Source: Xylanibacter ruminicola (GTDB lineage: Bacteria > Bacteroidota > Bacteroidia > Bacteroidales > Bacteroidaceae). From it: 64,000 nt of DNA. The position numbers were made by a program, and so were the translations under genes. Shown one piece after another: positions 8,331 through 15,565 of the stretch (positions within the stretch are counted from its first letter, which is position 1; every line of letters begins with the position of its first letter). The DNA lies in NCBI GenBank assembly GCA_015060625.1, contig SUYC01000003.1, positions 248,001-312,000 of the forward strand, read 5' to 3'. The notes under the pieces were generated by a model. The model did not search any database, was not told where the DNA came from, and saw only the letters and a list, made by a program, of their open reading frames with translations.

Positions 8331-8723
8331 TTACTTCTTGGCCTCGGCCTCTTTCTGGGCGTGATGACCGCAGCCACCCTGCTTGCCCTCGTGTTTGCCA
8401 CAGCCGCCTTCCTTACCTTCGTGCTTGCCACGGCCGCCCTGCTTGCCATTACACTGCTTCATGATCTCTGCCTGATACTTGGCATCGGTCAGTGTCTTCA
8501 GCAGCGCGTCGGCATTAGCCTTCTCGGCATCGTAGCTCACGCATACGGTCTTGGCCTGTAAGTCCACACTCACTTCCTTCACAGCCTCGTTGGCCTTCAG
8601 AGTCTTCTCTACGCGCTTAGCGCAGTTCTGACAGCGAATGTTTGTTACCTTGAACTTCACGTTGTCTGCCAGCACGTTTACTGATACCATAGCGGCAAAC
8701 ATCATCATTACAATCTTTTTCAT
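8331..8723 (-). CDS. Periplasmic HMA-domain metal-binding protein with Gly/His/Cys repeat tail
   Basis: 130 residues. A signal peptide (MKKIVMMMFAAMVSVNVLA) is followed by one heavy-metal-associated domain with the metal-binding CxxC in RCQNCAKRVEKTLK (residues ~29-42) and the usual beta-alpha-beta pattern to residue ~90. The last ~35 residues are three near-copies of a ten-residue unit (KQGGRGKHEG, KEGGCGKHEG, KQGGCGHHAQ), rich in His and Cys and probably an extra metal-binding tail. The family usually carries copper or related soft metals. It is the first gene of the HMA-SusC-SusD-FMN_bind set, suggesting a periplasmic acceptor for what the transporter imports. Confidence 0.85.
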   Translation of the reverse strand: MKKIVMMMFAAMVSVNVLADNVKFKVTNIRCQNCAKRVEKTLKANEAVKEVSVDLQAKTVCVSYDAEKANADALLKTLTDAKYQAEIMKQCNGKQGGRGKHEGKEGGCGKHEGKQGGCGHHAQKEAEAKK

Positions 8724-8783
8724 CTCTTTTAAATACTTTAATTAATTAATACTTTGATGGTTGTTTTGTTAATAAAACGCCTG

Positions 8784-8791
8784 CAAAGGTA
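8784..8791 (-). promoter_or_regulatory. Probable -7 box for the HMA-SusCD-FMN set
   Basis: CAAAGGTA on the plus strand is TACCTTTG on the minus strand, matching the Bacteroidetes TAnnTTTG box, 61 bases before the HMA start. No exact TTTG is present at the expected -33 position, so support rests on the -7 box alone. Confidence 0.45.
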
Positions 8792-8936
8792 CGCAAATTT
8801 TGCTAAACACCATCATTTTTAATACCTCGCAAACCCCAAAATCATCACTTTTGGGTATTTATCCGGTGAACTACACTTGCTAAATAGGGAAAATATAACA
8901 AATTGTGGCTGAATTTGCAAAATTTCTGCCATTTTA

Positions 8937-8968
8937 TTTGTTTATTTCACAAAAATACTATACTTTTG
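8937..8968 (+). promoter_or_regulatory. Bacteroidetes-type promoter of the aromatic amino acid operon
   Basis: TTTG at 8937-8940, then exactly 20 bases, then TACTTTTG at 8961-8968. This is the canonical -33/-7 arrangement. Transcription would start near 8975, ~20 bases before the leader peptide ATG. Confidence 0.85.
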
Positions 8969-8996
8969 CAGCCGTAAACAATAAAACGAGAGAATT

Positions 8997-9074
8997 ATGT
9001 CACAGTTGAATAGTTATTTTTACGGTTATTACTTTTACTTTGCAGGGAACTGTGAAGCGGGAAGTTGCGTGTAA
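8997..9074 (+). CDS. Phe/Tyr-rich leader peptide of the pheA operon
   Basis: A 25-codon frame starting ATG at 8997 and ending TAA at 9072-9074. Residues 7-15 are YFYGYYFYF, so eight of nine consecutive codons are Tyr or Phe (five Tyr and three Phe). It lies between a good promoter and an intrinsic terminator and upstream of the genes that make phenylalanine and tyrosine, the classical layout of a tRNA-charging-sensitive attenuator. Codons 19-22 (9051-9062) are the strand that can pair with the 5' arm of the terminator. A ribosome waiting at the Tyr/Phe codons (9015-9041) leaves this strand free; a ribosome reaching the stop codon covers it. This follows the known logic of trp/phe leader control; translation of this peptide is inferred. 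Confidence 0.85.
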   Translation: MSQLNSYFYGYYFYFAGNCEAGSCV

Positions 9075-9123
9075 AGTTCAACTTATGACAATGGAAGATA
9101 AAACAACAAGGTCCCGCTTCACA
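9051..9123 (+). promoter_or_regulatory. Antiterminator pairing of the pheA leader
   Basis: TGTGAAGCGGGA at 9051-9062 is perfectly complementary over 12 bases to TCCCGCTTCACA at 9112-9123. The second segment contains the 5' arm of the terminator, so this pairing and the terminator exclude each other. Confidence 0.85.
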
Positions 9124-9150
9124 ACCCAGTGATAGCGGGACTTGTTTTTA
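9106..9150 (+). terminator. Attenuator terminator upstream of pheA
   Basis: GTCCCGCT (9111-9118) pairs with AGCGGGAC (9134-9141), extended by an ACAA/TTGT pairing after a bulged G, and is followed by TTGTTTTTA. It is a G+C-rich intrinsic terminator located ~40 bases before pheA and after the leader peptide. Confidence 0.88.
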
Positions 9151-9156
9151 GAGTGA

Positions 9157-9175
9157 TAATTGACAATTGATAATT
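9157..9175 (+). repeat. Heptamer spacer repeat, copy 1
   Basis: TAATTGACAATTGATAATT, built on a 7-base period (GATAATT/GACAATT), just before the pheA start. An identical 19-base copy is at 49419-49437 before another start codon. Confidence 0.8.
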
Positions 9176-9180
9176 GAGAT

Positions 9181-10023
9181 ATGAAGAGAATTGCAATACA
9201 AGGATTAATCGGGTCGTTCCACGATATCGCGGCACACCTTTACTTCGAGGGCGAACAGATACAGCTGATTTGCTGCAGCACCTTCGAACAGGTGTTCCAG
9301 GAGATGCAGAAGGATCCTACCGTCATCGGCATGCTGGCCATCGAGAATACCATTGCTGGCAGTTTGTTGCACAACTACGAGCTGCTGCGCGATAGTGGTA
9401 CTGCCATCGTGGGCGAGCATAAACTGCACATCACGCACTGTATCTGCTGTCTGCCCGACGACGATTGGGACACCATCACCGAGGTGCACTCGCATCCAGT
9501 GGCGCTGATGCAGTGTCGTGATTTCCTGGCGCAACACCCACAGATGAAGAATGTGGAGGCGGAGGACACTGCTGGTAGTGCGAAGATGATAGCCGAGGGA
9601 CAGAAGCGCGGATGGGCTGCCATCTGCCATGCCGAGGCTGCCAAACTCTACGGACTGAAGGTGCTCGAAGACCATATCGAGGACAATAAGCACAACTTCA
9701 CCCGATTCCTGGTAGTGAGCAATCCCAACAAGGCCGACATGCTGCGCCCGCTGACCGAGACCAACAAGAGCAGTATCGTGTTCTCGCTGCCCCACGAGCA
9801 GGGTTCGCTGGCCCATGTGCTGGCCATCCTCTCGTTCTATCACATCAACCTCACTAAAATACAGAGTCTGCCCATCATCGGGCGGGAGTGGGAGTATCTC
9901 TTCTACGTGGATGTGATGTACGACGACCTGACACGTTATCGTCAGGCAGTAGATGCAATTATTCCGCTTACCAAAGCATTAAAAATTCTAGGAGAATATA
10001 AAGATGGCAAACAAACAAATTAA
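9181..10023 (+). CDS. pheA: Prephenate dehydratase
   Basis: 280 residues. Converts prephenate to phenylpyruvate in phenylalanine biosynthesis (cytoplasm). The catalytic PDT domain (residues 1-~182) starts IAIQGLIGSFHDIAA, equivalent to the usual GPxGTFS region, and carries the essential TRF motif at 174-176 (NFTRFLVV). A C-terminal ACT domain (~195-275) contains SSIVFSLPHEQGSLAHVL and KIQSLPI, the latter a variant of the ESRP motif that binds phenylalanine for feedback inhibition. There is no chorismate mutase domain; that activity is fused to the DAHP synthase two genes downstream. Its end overlaps the aminotransferase start by 20 bases, so the two are translated together. Expression is probably set by the leader attenuator. 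Confidence 0.93.
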   Translation: MKRIAIQGLIGSFHDIAAHLYFEGEQIQLICCSTFEQVFQEMQKDPTVIGMLAIENTIAGSLLHNYELLRDSGTAIVGEHKLHITHCICCLPDDDWDTITEVHSHPVALMQCRDFLAQHPQMKNVEAEDTAGSAKMIAEGQKRGWAAICHAEAAKLYGLKVLEDHIEDNKHNFTRFLVVSNPNKADMLRPLTETNKSSIVFSLPHEQGSLAHVLAILSFYHINLTKIQSLPIIGREWEYLFYVDVMYDDLTRYRQAVDAIIPLTKALKILGEYKDGKQTN

Positions 10024-11179
10024 ACCTGCCGACCGACTGAGTTTGGTGCAGGAGTACTACTTTAGTAGGAAACTGAAAGAGGTGGCGCAGATGAACGCCG
10101 AAGGTAAGGATATCATTTCGCTGGCTATCGGTAGTCCGGATATGCCACCATCAGAGCGAACCATCAACAAGCTGTGCGAAGTGGCTCATCAGCCCGATGC
10201 GCATGGCTATCAGATAACAGTGGGCACACCCGAACTGCGTGAGGCAATGGCCAAGTTCTACCAGCGCTGGTATGGCGTGGAGCTCGACTGGAAAACCGAG
10301 GTGCTGCCGCTGATTGGTTCGAAAGAGGGTATCCTGCACGTAACGCTGGCCTTTGTCAACCCTGGCGACGAGGTGCTGGTGCCTAATCCTGGCTATCCCA
10401 CTTACACCTCGCTCTCGAAAATTCTCGGAGCGAAAATCGTGAACTACAACCTGCGTGAGGACAACGGTTGGCAGCCCGATTTCGATGAGTTGGAGAAGAT
10501 GGACCTCTCGCATGTGAAACTGATGTGGACCAACTATCCTAATATGCCTACAGGCGGACGCGCAAGGATGGAAACCTACGAGCGACTGGTGAAGTTTGCC
10601 CAGGATCATGGCATCGTGGTGGTGAACGACAATCCTTACTCGTTTATCCTGAGCGATGAGCATCTGAGTATCATGCAGGTGCCTGGCGCCAAAGAGTGCT
10701 GTATCGAGTTCAACTCGATGTCGAAGAGTCATAACATGCCTGGCTGGCGTGTGGGGATGTGCTTGTCGAACCCTCAGTTTATCCAGTGGATTCTCAAGGT
10801 ACAGTCGAACATCGAGAGTGGTACCTTCCGCGGCATTCAGTTGGCTGCTGCCGAGGCGCTGAACAACAACGACGAGGCTTGGTATCGCGAATTCAACATC
10901 GATACTTACGCCCGCCGACGTGAGTGGGCAGAGAAGATTATGGATGTGCTGGGCTGCACCTACGACAAGAATCAGGTGGGCATGTTCCTCTGGGGAAAAA
11001 TCCCTGCCGACATCCAGAACGTAGAGGATTTGACGGAGCGTGTGCTGCACGAGGCTCGCGTATTCATCACCCCAGGCTTCATCTTCGGAACCAACGGCGA
11101 ACGCTACATCCGCATCTCGCTCTGTGCCAAAGAGGAAAAAATCGAACAAGCATTGGAAAGAATTAAAAAAATGAAATAA
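10004..11179 (+). CDS. Class I/II PLP-dependent aminotransferase (probable aromatic aminotransferase)
   Basis: 391 residues, fold type I. The PLP-binding lysine is Lys241 in FNSMSKSHNMPGWRVG; Asp209 and Tyr212 of NDNPYSF and the later Arg in GWRVG fit the family. Sequence style is like LL-diaminopimelate/aspartate aminotransferases. The location between pheA and the DAHP synthase makes the final transamination of phenylpyruvate and 4-hydroxyphenylpyruvate its likely job. The ATG at 10004 follows AGGAGA and overlaps the end of pheA. Confidence 0.85.
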   Translation: MANKQIKPADRLSLVQEYYFSRKLKEVAQMNAEGKDIISLAIGSPDMPPSERTINKLCEVAHQPDAHGYQITVGTPELREAMAKFYQRWYGVELDWKTEVLPLIGSKEGILHVTLAFVNPGDEVLVPNPGYPTYTSLSKILGAKIVNYNLREDNGWQPDFDELEKMDLSHVKLMWTNYPNMPTGGRARMETYERLVKFAQDHGIVVVNDNPYSFILSDEHLSIMQVPGAKECCIEFNSMSKSHNMPGWRVGMCLSNPQFIQWILKVQSNIESGTFRGIQLAAAEALNNNDEAWYREFNIDTYARRREWAEKIMDVLGCTYDKNQVGMFLWGKIPADIQNVEDLTERVLHEARVFITPGFIFGTNGERYIRISLCAKEEKIEQALERIKKMK

Positions 11180-11182
11180 ATT

Positions 11183-12247
11183 ATGGAATTAGAATTATCA
11201 CCATTGAATTTGCCGAGTGACAACGAACGTCCCTTTGTGATTGCAGGTCCTTGTAGTGCCGAAACAGAGGAACAAGTGATGACAACCGCTAAGCAGCTGG
11301 CTATGAAGGGCTGCCATAATTTCCGCGCTGGCGTGTGGAAACCACGTACCAAACCAGGTGGTTTCGAGGGTCATGGCGAACCCGCTCTGGTATGGCTGGA
11401 GCAGGTGAAGAAGGAAACCAAAATGCTGGTTTCGACCGAGGTGGCTACACCTGAGCACGTGGAGCTGTGCCTGAAGCACGGGGTGGATATCCTGTGGATT
11501 GGTGCGCGCACATCGGCCAACCCCTTTGCCATGCAGGCTATTGCCGACTCGCTGAAGGGCGTGGACATCCCCGTGTTTGTAAAGAACCCCGTGAACCCCG
11601 ACCTGGAACTCTGGATTGGTGCTTTGGAGCGTATCAATCAGGCTGGCATCAAGCGTCTGGGAGCCATCCATCGTGGTTTCTCAAGCTATGAACAAAAGAT
11701 TTATCGTAATGCACCTATGTGGCAGATTCCTATCGAGTTACGTCGTCGTATTCCCGATCTGCCTATCATCAGCGACCCCTCACATATCGGTGGACGCCGC
11801 GAGCTGGTAGCTCCTCTGTGTCAGCAGGCTATGGACCTGGGCTTCGACGGTTTGATTGTGGAGAGCCACTGCGATCCTGACAAGGCCTGGAGCGATGCCA
11901 AGCAGCAGGTGACACCCGATGTGCTCGACTACATCCTTTCGCTGCTGGTGATTCGCGACGAGAAAACCACTACCGAGGGCATCACGCAGTTGCGTAAGCA
12001 AATCGACGAGCTCGACAATCAGCTGATGGATCTTCTGGCCAAGCGCATGCGCGTGTGCCGTGAGATTGGTCAGTACAAGAAGGAGCACAACATGACGGTG
12101 CTGCAGGCCAATCGCTACAACGAAATTCTGAACAAGCGTGGTGCCCAGGGCTCGCTCTGTGGTATGGACCCCGAATTCGTGGCTCACGTTTTCGAGAACA
12201 TCCACGAAGAGAGCGTCCGTCAGCAGATTGAAATAATAAATAAGTAA
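11183..12247 (+). CDS. DAHP synthase fused to chorismate mutase
   Basis: 354 residues, bifunctional. Residues 1-~255 are a type I-beta DAHP synthase: GPCSAE with the metal-binding Cys24, RAGVWKPRTKPGGFEGHG, STEVATPEHV, WIGARTSANPFAMQ, FVKNPV, RLGAIHRGFSSYE and ISDPSHIGG. This makes the first intermediate of the shikimate pathway from PEP and erythrose-4-phosphate. Residues ~262-354 are an AroQ-type chorismate mutase (LRKQIDELDNQLMDLLAKRM) making prephenate; in related fusions this domain also mediates feedback inhibition by prephenate or chorismate. It starts 3 bases after the aminotransferase stop. One protein thus controls entry and branch point of the pathway. Confidence 0.93.
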   Translation: MELELSPLNLPSDNERPFVIAGPCSAETEEQVMTTAKQLAMKGCHNFRAGVWKPRTKPGGFEGHGEPALVWLEQVKKETKMLVSTEVATPEHVELCLKHGVDILWIGARTSANPFAMQAIADSLKGVDIPVFVKNPVNPDLELWIGALERINQAGIKRLGAIHRGFSSYEQKIYRNAPMWQIPIELRRRIPDLPIISDPSHIGGRRELVAPLCQQAMDLGFDGLIVESHCDPDKAWSDAKQQVTPDVLDYILSLLVIRDEKTTTEGITQLRKQIDELDNQLMDLLAKRMRVCREIGQYKKEHNMTVLQANRYNEILNKRGAQGSLCGMDPEFVAHVFENIHEESVRQQIEIINK

Positions 12248-12253
12248 TTATTA

Positions 12254-12328
12254 GGCACGAATTTCACGAATTAACGCGAATTATTGAATAATAAGCTAAA
12301 ATTCGTGTAAATTCGCGTAATTCGTGCC
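12254..12328. repeat. Palindromic repeat built on CACGAATT units
   Basis: GGCACGAATT (12254-12263) and AATTCGTGCC (12319-12328) are perfect inverted ends; between them are further (C)ACGAATT and CGCGAATT units, direct on the left half and inverted on the right half, spaced ~9-10 bases. It fills the gap between the DAHP synthase and tyrA genes inside the operon and would form a long hairpin in the mRNA. No T-run follows (AAAATAAAAAAG), so it is not a plus-strand terminator. Confidence 0.75.
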
Positions 12329-12342
12329 AAAATAAAAAAGCA

Positions 12343-13137
12343 ATGAAAATATTAGTAATGGGCGCAGGAAAGATGGGATCGTTCTTCATCGACCTGCTGA
12401 GTTTTGAAAACGAAGTGGCTGTGTTTGAGCGCGATGCCAAACGCATGCGATTTACATACAACTGTCAGCGATTCACAACCTACGAGGAGATCGAGGCATT
12501 CAAGCCCGAACTGCTGATTAATGCCGTCACGCTGAAATACACCATCCCGGTGTTTGAAGAGGTGATTCCACACCTGCCAAAGGAGTGCATCATCAGCGAT
12601 ATTGCCAGTGTGAAAACCGATCTGAAGGATTTCTATGAGAAGACCGGCATGCGTTACGTATCTACGCACCCCATGTTTGGTCCTACCTTCGCCAACCTGC
12701 AGCAGCTCTCTGAGGAGAACGCTATCATCATCAGCGAGGGCGACACACTGGGGCGCTGTTTCTTTAAAGACCTGTACAGCAAACTGGGACTGAACATCTA
12801 CGAGTACAGCTTTGAGGAACATGATAAAACGGTGGCTTACTCGCTGTCGATTCCTTTCGTCAGCACCTTCGTGTTTGCTGCTGTGATGAAGCATCAGGAT
12901 GCACCAGGCACCACCTTTAAACGACACATGCGCATTGCCAAGGGCGTGCTGAACGAGGACGACTACCTGTTGCAGGAAATCCTGTTCAACCCTTACACCC
13001 ACGATCAGGTGGCACAGATTCGTACAGAGCTGAAGGAACTGCTGGAGATCATCGACCAGAAGGATGCCGACGGTATGAAAGGCTATCTGACGAAGATTCG
13101 TAACAACGTGAGGGGCGACATCGAAATTAAACGCTAA
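12343..13137 (+). CDS. tyrA: Prephenate dehydrogenase
   Basis: 264 residues. NAD(P)-dependent oxidative decarboxylation of prephenate to 4-hydroxyphenylpyruvate for tyrosine. The Rossmann motif GAGKMGSF is at residues 7-14, the conserved THPMFGPT at ~107-114 and HDKTVAYSLSIPF at ~160. It is compact and lacks an ACT or mutase domain. It is the fourth structural gene of the operon and is separated from the DAHP synthase gene by a palindromic repeat. Confidence 0.9.
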   Translation: MKILVMGAGKMGSFFIDLLSFENEVAVFERDAKRMRFTYNCQRFTTYEEIEAFKPELLINAVTLKYTIPVFEEVIPHLPKECIISDIASVKTDLKDFYEKTGMRYVSTHPMFGPTFANLQQLSEENAIIISEGDTLGRCFFKDLYSKLGLNIYEYSFEEHDKTVAYSLSIPFVSTFVFAAVMKHQDAPGTTFKRHMRIAKGVLNEDDYLLQEILFNPYTHDQVAQIRTELKELLEIIDQKDADGMKGYLTKIRNNVRGDIEIKR

Positions 13138-13150
13138 CTAAATATACTTT

Positions 13151-15565
13151 ATGAAGAAAAAGCTAACTATTGTAACACTACTGTTGAGCGCTATGTGCAT
13201 GCAGGCACAGGCGCAAACGCGCGAAGATTATGTGGCATTCCTTTACCAGTTTATGCCACAACCCGACAAAACCGACTACTCGCGTGAATTCTATGAGAAA
13301 AACGTAGCCCTGGCTCTTGAGGCCAAGGCTGCTTTGCCATGGGGAAAGACGGTGCCTGAAAGGGAATTCCGCCATTTTGTGGTGCCCGTGCGTGTGAACA
13401 ACGAGAATCTGGACAACTCTCGTGAAGTGTTCTACAAGGCGCTGAAGCCACGTGTGGAGAAACTGAGCATGAAGGACGCCATTCTCGAAGTGAACCACTG
13501 GTGCCACGAGCACGTGACTTATCGCCCTTCTGACGGACGTACCAGCAGTCCATTGGCTACGCTCCGTACGGCCTACGGTCGCTGTGGTGAGCAGAGTACC
13601 TTTACGGTGGCTGCGCTGCGTGCGGTGGGTATTCCTGCCCGTCAGGTCTATACGCCTCGTTGGGCGCATACCGATGATAACCATGCATGGGTAGAGGCCT
13701 GGGCTGATGGAAAATGGTACTTCCTGGGTGCCTGCGAGCCTGAGCCAGTGCTGAATCTGGGATGGTTTAACGAGAGTGCCTCGCGCGGTATGCTGATGCA
13801 CACCAAGGCTTTTGGCAACTACGACGGTCCCGAGGAGGTGATGAGCGTGACACCATGCTACACCGAGATTAACGTGATCGACCACTATGCACCAACCGCC
13901 CAGGTGATGGTACGTGTGGTTGACGCCAAAGGCAAACCCGTGAAAGGAGCCCGTGTGGAGTTTAAACTCTACAACTATGCCGAGTTCTTCACTGTGGCCG
14001 ACAAGACCACCAACGAGCAGGGTGTAGTATCGCTCACGGCTGGTAAAGGCGACATGCTGTTATGGATATCGAAAGATGGCAAGGTGGCCACCCGCAAGGT
14101 GTCGTTTGGCAAGGACAGAGAGGTGAAGGTGCAGTTGGACGGCAGGCAGTTGCCTGCTGTGGTCGATCTCGACATCGTTCCACCATCCATCAGCGGACAG
14201 CTGCCACTGGTAACCCCCGAGCAGCGTGCCGAGAACAACCGTCGTATGGCTATCGAGGACAGTATCCGTCATGCTTACGAGGCCACTATGCCGGTAGAGG
14301 ATTGGCGCGGCAATCATCGCACCATCCAGCAGTTCCTGGATGAGGCACCCAACAAGCTGATGGCTCAGAAACTGCTCGGCGTGCTGTCGAAAAAGGACCT
14401 GCGCGACGTGGAACTGGCTGTGCTGAAGGACAATCAGGTGGCTGCTGTCGATACATCGGATATCTATCTGAAGTATGTGCTGTGCCCTCGTGTTGAACTG
14501 GAGTGGCTCACTCCTTATAAGGCTTTCTTCCGCAAGGAGATGAAGACCATCAAGACACCAGCAGAACTGGAGGCATGGTGCAACAAGCATATCCGACTGG
14601 ACAACGATCACAACCCACAGGGCTTGCGCATGCAGCCGATGAGTGTGTATCGCGAAAAACTCACCGACGAGTTGGGCCGCAACATCTTCTTCGTCTCTGT
14701 GGCGCGTAGCTTAGGCATGCCTGCCCGTATCAACGAGGTGAACGGCAAGCCTCAATACTACGCCAACAACCGCTGGATAGATGCCTTTGATACAGTTCAT
14801 AATGAAGAGCCCAATCTTCAATCTCCTAAGCTTCGCTTGGACTACAAGCCTTCGGCGCATAATGATAATCCTAAGTATTACATCCACTTCACACTGAGCA
14901 AACTGGTGGATGGACGCCTGCAGTTGCAGACCTTCCCTGAGGAGGCTACACAGAAGGATTTTGCTGAGGGTCAGGAACTGGACAAGGGCGAGTATATCCT
15001 CACCACTGGTGTGCGTATGGCCAGCGGAAAGGTGCTGGCACAGATGAAGCGCTTCACCCTGAACGGCGAAACCACCATCAGCTATGCCCTGCGCGAGAAT
15101 CAGGAGGATGTGCAGGTGATTGGGTCGCTGAATGCTGAAGATATCTATCACGATAAGGCTGACGATACTGAGAAGAGCTTACTCTCCACTGCTGGTCGCG
15201 GCTATTATGTGGTGGCTATCGTGGCACCCAACCAGGAGCCAACCAACCACGCTATGCGCGACATCGCTGTGTATAAGCAGCAGTTTGAGGAGTGGGGCAG
15301 AAAGATGATCTTCCTCTTCCAGAACGACGACGAGGCACAGCGTTTCAACTTTGCTGAGTTCTCGAAGATGCTGCCAAATACCGTGGTTTGGGGTACGGAT
15401 GTGGATGGAAAAATAAAACAGGAAGTGTGGCAGCAGATGAAACTGCAGAGTCCAGCACTCCCTGTGTTCCTGATTTGCGATTCGTTCAACCGCGTTGTAT
15501 TCGTTCAGCAAGGTTACACCATCAACTTGGGTGAGCAGCTGCTGAAGGTTATTCGTCAATTGTAG
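13151..15565 (+). CDS. Secreted transglutaminase-like protein with a second degenerate domain
   Basis: 804 residues. A signal peptide ends near AQAQA. The first transglutaminase-like core has Cys145 (YGRCGEQSTF) and His178 (DDNHAWVEAW); the third catalytic position lies in KWYFLGACEPEP, where the usual Asp is not obvious. An Ig-like region follows (~250-310). Residues ~470-570 look like a second transglutaminase repeat (SVYREKLTDELGRNIFFV, SLGMPARI) in which the catalytic Cys is absent. The C-terminal ~90 residues resemble a thioredoxin-like fold without CxxC. It starts 13 bases after tyrA, so it may be in the same transcript, but a role in amino acid synthesis is not expected; peptide or cell-wall protein processing is more likely. 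Its last 17 bases overlap the end of cutC. Confidence 0.75.
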   Translation: MKKKLTIVTLLLSAMCMQAQAQTREDYVAFLYQFMPQPDKTDYSREFYEKNVALALEAKAALPWGKTVPEREFRHFVVPVRVNNENLDNSREVFYKALKPRVEKLSMKDAILEVNHWCHEHVTYRPSDGRTSSPLATLRTAYGRCGEQSTFTVAALRAVGIPARQVYTPRWAHTDDNHAWVEAWADGKWYFLGACEPEPVLNLGWFNESASRGMLMHTKAFGNYDGPEEVMSVTPCYTEINVIDHYAPTAQVMVRVVDAKGKPVKGARVEFKLYNYAEFFTVADKTTNEQGVVSLTAGKGDMLLWISKDGKVATRKVSFGKDREVKVQLDGRQLPAVVDLDIVPPSISGQLPLVTPEQRAENNRRMAIEDSIRHAYEATMPVEDWRGNHRTIQQFLDEAPNKLMAQKLLGVLSKKDLRDVELAVLKDNQVAAVDTSDIYLKYVLCPRVELEWLTPYKAFFRKEMKTIKTPAELEAWCNKHIRLDNDHNPQGLRMQPMSVYREKLTDELGRNIFFVSVARSLGMPARINEVNGKPQYYANNRWIDAFDTVHNEEPNLQSPKLRLDYKPSAHNDNPKYYIHFTLSKLVDGRLQLQTFPEEATQKDFAEGQELDKGEYILTTGVRMASGKVLAQMKRFTLNGETTISYALRENQEDVQVIGSLNAEDIYHDKADDTEKSLLSTAGRGYYVVAIVAPNQEPTNHAMRDIAVYKQQFEEWGRKMIFLFQNDDEAQRFNFAEFSKMLPNTVVWGTDVDGKIKQEVWQQMKLQSPALPVFLICDSFNRVVFVQQGYTINLGEQLLKVIRQL

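Noticed and set aside
3318..8723. Ordinary polysaccharide utilisation locus for the first SusCD pair
   Set aside because: No glycoside hydrolase, lyase or sugar regulator is near; neighbours are an HMA protein and an FMN-binding protein.
10151..11149. 332-residue frame on the minus strand
   Set aside because: Antisense shadow of the aminotransferase, which keeps its PLP lysine motif.
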